This document shows positions 59,932 to 64,000 of a stretch of 64,000 nucleotides of DNA, piece by piece. Source of the stretch: Brassica napus (lineage: Eukaryota > Streptophyta > Magnoliopsida > Brassicales > Brassicaceae); assembly GCF_020379485.1 (NCBI RefSeq), contig NC_063444.1:3606652-3670651 (forward strand), given 5' to 3'. Each line of letters begins with the position of its first letter. Positions within the stretch are counted from its first letter, which is position 1. The notes beneath the pieces are model-generated. The model was given only the letters and a program-made list of their open reading frames with translations, ran no database searches and was not told the origin of the DNA. Made by a program: the position numbers and the translations under genes.

Positions 59932-61684
59932 CTTTTATCGCCTCCTCCTCAATGCATCGCAGCGATCAATAGAGACGTTATAATCAGGTCTTCGACGAGA
60001 AATTATAAGGATCCGATTCGGAAATCGGAATTGCGCAAAGACTCGAATGTTCAAGGGTTCGTCTTCTTCTTCCTCAAAGCTTATTTTTCCTTCCGTTTCT
60101 GTTAATTTACTGTTGATTTGGTTAATTAAATGATTAATGCATTTACTTAGAACAGTAATATCAAAATTTTATTTAGCCATATTTATAACGGAAGCCATTA
60201 TTAGTTGTTTGCATTCGCATTAAAAGCCCTCTACTAGCATGCAACTAATTGATATCTAAAATTCTTTGGTCTATCGGTTTAACTATTTCGATTCGGTTTA
60301 ATTTTGGTTTACTTCAGTTCGATTTCACACGAGAAAACTCCATACCTTAACATCGACAGCAAACATGAAAATCTCCATGGCTCTTCTCATCCGCACTCTT
60401 CACAAAACTTGTATTCCTCGTTGTATTTCCTCAAGAACCATCTTGTTCCCAATGTTAATCTTTGTTGTCAATCCCTCAATCATGAGATATCACACCACCT
60501 CCAACGCATCGATCGCATCAGTGAATTCGTCATTCCGATTAAACATATTTTGAATCATAAGAAACGAGATTGAGTCCAATCCGATTATGCTCCTCTTCAT
60601 CGGGTATTAAATCACTGTGATCATCGAATTCGAGTGACTGTTAGATTGATGACGAAGAGATATTAGCGGTAATAATTTGTTTTATCAGCAGTAATGATTT
60701 GGCGGTAATTATTTGACTACTATTAGCAGTAATAATTTGTATTAGAATTTGTCTTTTATTTTCCAATGCATCGCATTGCATGTTGATGTTTTAAAAAAAA
60801 CCTCGATATGTTTTTTTGTATCGATCGATGCCACAATCTTAATTTCAAAGAGATACTATGATGTTACTGGCCGTATGCAAGACACAGGAGAATCTCAATC
60901 TACTGGCCGAGATACATGCGCCAGGAGGCTACATTGTGATACCTCCCGCCTTCTTTACCCATAAACAAATGGTAAGTGTCTACATACATCGTTGAAGTTG
61001 ATGATCAATATTCTTTTATGATTTTGAATCTTTGATTGATCGATGAGATGATCGAGAGTTCTTCTCCGTTTCAAGATTGATCGATACCGTTATTGGATTA
61101 AGATTAAGATGATGGAGTGTTACCATTAGTATTGGTGTTTTAAAAAAAACTTGGATATGTTTCTTTAAGAAATGATTCATTTCTCTTAAGAAGTATTATA
61201 TAGTAACAAATCCACATTTTTTAATGATACGTTGCTATATAATTTTTGTACGGGAAAACAAGCCATTTTCTTTTATGATACACATGCATATTTATCGATA
61301 ATATATGGCGTTCTTTGAAAAGTCAATGTTTTGTCATTTTTGGTTTTTTTATATTTTAAGACTGATATGTTATAACTTTTTTTTTATCATTTATCCATGT
61401 ACTAGCAATGTACACTACAACACATAGTACGTTTAATATCTATTGATATCATCATATACAGAATTGAAGTTGCAAATCAAAAGAAATATAATCTTCTTAA
61501 TTACAAGTTGAGCACCGACAAGAATGTACTCAAGCTGAAAATGCAAAACAATATATTTAAAAACAACTTTTAAAAATAGTCAAAATAAAATAAAATTAAG
61601 AATTTAGTCGTACCACATAGTAACCATTCAAGTATTTTGGAGTTTTTACAATGCTAATTGATGCTCGAAGGATTATTATAAGTG
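59932..61684. other. PPPDE promoter side and AT-rich spacer
   Basis: No gene recognised. AGCGGTAATAATTTG-like units recur four times at about 60664-60740. A segment at 61416-61460 recurs about 690 bp further right (62115-62170). Confidence 0.5.
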
Positions 61685-61898
61685 TCAGAAATCAAAATTC
61701 ATCCTACAATTATCATGACATAATCAATTGCATGTTTTCCACAAAATAAGAGTTGTCAATTGAAAAAAATACAATAAGTCTAATAAATTTTCATAAACCA
61801 AAACTTCATCCTACAATTATTATGACATAATCAATTGCATATTGTCCACAAAATAAGAGTTGTCAATTGAAAGAAAGACAATATGTCTAATTAAATTT
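61685..61898. repeat. Two-copy tandem repeat, period about 110 bp
   Basis: TTCATCCTACAATTATYATG... through GAGTTGTCAATTGAAA is present at 61698-61775 and again at about 61805-61880 with few differences. Function unknown. Confidence 0.75.
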
Positions 61899-62582
61899 AA
61901 CCATTTGCTTAACCTTTGTAAAAAGAAACCATTTGTTGGCTAACATACATTAAATATTTTTTTCATAACCTAACCAAAACAAACATAATCTGATGATGAT
62001 GCTAGACAAACATAAAAGAAAGAAGAGCAGTAGAGAGAGAGAAACACTGATGATGATGCTACCTGAATCGTTTCTGAAAAACGTGAAACGGATCATTTGT
62101 CTATGCACTAAAAACGTCCATTACAACACATAATAAAATATATTTAATATCTTTTGATGTCATATACAAAACATAATTTGCCAATCAAAAAGACGTGCAA
62201 ATGGTGCAGGCTAAACAAGATTCACCAAGTCCACCCACTTTCCTTTAATCTTAACAAGAGCCAATACTAACACAACGTGTAATCCAGCATTGCAAGACAT
62301 ATGATTTGGGTCCTTCATAAACATCATTCAACTGCAAATTATTGGACTATCCAATACTATTATTAACATAGTCATATCCATGACTAAGTCATCCATTAGA
62401 AAAAAAAATGCAAAATAGATCACTGAATCAATGTTGTCATACTCTGGTTTGGAAAAGTATCATATCCGCACCCATCGGCTGATGTAACATCATTTCCTAT
62501 AAATCTTTGATCTCATCTGATTATCGAAACTCAACCTCACTAATAAATATTTTTTTTTCTGGATCTCGAACAAGAGGATCTT
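61899..62582. other. AT-rich spacer
   Basis: No gene seen. GATGATGATGCTA occurs at about 61993 and 62050 on either side of an AG-rich stretch. Confidence 0.45.
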
Positions 62583-63930
62583 CTATACAATTGTAATCCA
62601 TTGTAGCTTCCCATTTATTATTGGGTATTCATGGCATAAATGGTCATACCTTTCACCTTTTATGCGGTGGAACTCTCTCACTTGTGGGCTGACATAAAAC
62701 GTGAGATACCTTGCACTCAAAATGCGAAAATGCGTACTTTCTAGGCTTATTAACCGTTGCGAGCTAAAAAGATTGACAAACATGTCCAACAGTTATCTGC
62801 ACATACAAAACATAGAAATCAATTAAAACTTAAAAGAAATGTCAAAAGTCAATTACAAAGCTAGGAAGAGGTGATATCATCATGATCTCCTTGATTTCGA
62901 ACTGCGCCTCCTTGGTCTATCCAGTCCTTTGAAGCCAACTTCTCAGTAGGCTCTTTCCCACTAACATTCTACACCATGCATGGTTTCCCCTCAGGAAGTA
63001 CGTACACGGAGAGAAAGACCACTACAAGGACTGGTGTTCTCTATATCTTCCTGAGAGACTCCTGTATGTTGTGGTCTTGAAGAAAAGTTGATCTCCAGTT
63101 TCTTTTTCTAGCAACTTCCTCTTCAGTCATCATCCCCCTGTTTCCCTGAGTCCTAGGAAAAGTATTGCATTTGATATCCTGGGAAACAAAGATATATATA
63201 AGGAATAGTAAGATTAGTGATTGGATGATCATAAAATCGATAAGGAGACCAAGCAATGTTGGTATTATGTAGATTTGTTCATCAAATTTTGCATGTTATA
63301 CAAAAGCGTTTTCCAATAATGTTGAAAGGAAGGTGAAGTTTTGAGTCTGATTACCCATATAGAGAATAGTTAGGCCTTCCATATCCCCAACATAACGAGT
63401 TTGAGAAGCAAATGTGTTATTCTAATCATTATATAGATTACTCGGAGGATATAAAATCCAATCCAGAATCCATAAAGATCTAAAATGATAACATTTTAAA
63501 ATGAGACATTTCATCATTAATTAGAGAATAACAAGAAAGTATCATTTGCAATTAAAGCAAGATGGTGAAAGTTACAAACCGTTGTTGATGAAAGAAATAG
63601 AGTGGAAGAAATTCCTTCCCACCAGTATTGGCAAAGCCATGGATATTGTACTTATGAGAAACAAGCTCAAAGCAGCTAGAACCAACATCAATCTGATCCT
63701 CAGTATTATAAACCTGCAACTTCAGCTTATTAGAGCATGAACAAATTAAGTTTTCTTCAAAAGCTCTCGATCTGTTACCTATTGTCCTCAATATCATCTT
63801 TAGTAGTGGTATCGTTCTGAGATCCATAGAATCGGACTAGAGAGCCTTCAGCTATGGGAATCACTAGAGACCAAGTATCACGAACCTCCAGCTCTTGTTG
63901 TAACAACGGTCTCACGAACCTCATCATTCA
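62583..63930 (-). other. Unrecognised coding-like fragments, possible broken gene
   Basis: Several minus-strand stretches look coding but belong to no family I recognise. They are about 63930-63790 (ELEVRDTWSLVIPIAEGSLV), 63770-63590 (KLKLQVYNTEDQIDVGSS, HKYNIHGFANTGGKEF), 63180-63041 (after a CCCAG acceptor, TEEEVARKRNWRSTFLQD) and 62780-62583 (ILSARYLTFYVSPQVREF). They do not join into one open frame within the window, and stops separate them. It could be the 3' part of a gene extending past the right edge, or a pseudogene. Confidence 0.3.
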
Positions 63931-64000
63931 TTGAATCCAATGAGGGACAAACCTTATTTTGTCAGCAATGCATGAACAAATGTCCACTTTTCGACTTTTA

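Overview
The window is nuclear DNA of a flowering plant of the mustard family (Brassicaceae), most likely a Brassica or close relative. Genes have GT-AG introns, spacers are AT-rich, and the low-copy genes run in the order I recall for Arabidopsis thaliana chromosome 4 from about At4g32120 down to At4g31980. That match is from memory of protein families and neighbours, not from a search. Exon joins below were read by eye; for most genes the exon lengths add up to a whole number of codons.

Left to right: an HPGT2-type hydroxyproline O-galactosyltransferase (+, 0.25-2.5 kb). Next is a tandem array of small secreted cysteine-rich TPD1-like genes (2.9-12 kb): three intact, two decayed, with a truncated LINE and a hAT MITE among them. 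Then come a TPR-PB1 co-chaperone (Phox4 type, +), a mitochondrial calcium-uptake EF-hand protein (MICU, -), a neurochondrin-like protein (-), KNAT5 (-), an EAR-motif protein (-) and a proline-rich protein with an octapeptide repeat (-).

From 32,907 to 42,596 lies a complete Mutator-like transposon of 9,690 bp. It has recognisable terminal inverted repeats and a 9-bp target duplication with one mismatch. It carries an open MURA transposase (+) and an intact six-exon Ulp1-type protease gene (-), facing each other. A palindromic GTCGTC repeat fills its non-coding parts and four of the five protease introns. A 181-bp perfect inverted repeat lies just upstream of the transposase.

Right of the transposon the VAL2 (B3 repressor) position holds only the last exons of that gene, which are damaged. 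A receptor-like kinase (+), plastid aspartate aminotransferase ASP5 (+), ribosomal protein L39 (-), a pair of C/D-box snoRNAs (-) and a PPPDE/DeSI-like peptidase (-) follow. The last 4 kb is AT-rich, with a tandem repeat and unrecognised coding-like fragments.

The host genes are independent loci rather than an operon. A recurring theme is small insertions: MITEs (hAT, Stowaway and other types) and a series of very short poly(A)/poly(T)-tailed insertions flanked by target-site duplications, including one that breaks the VAL2 reading frame.
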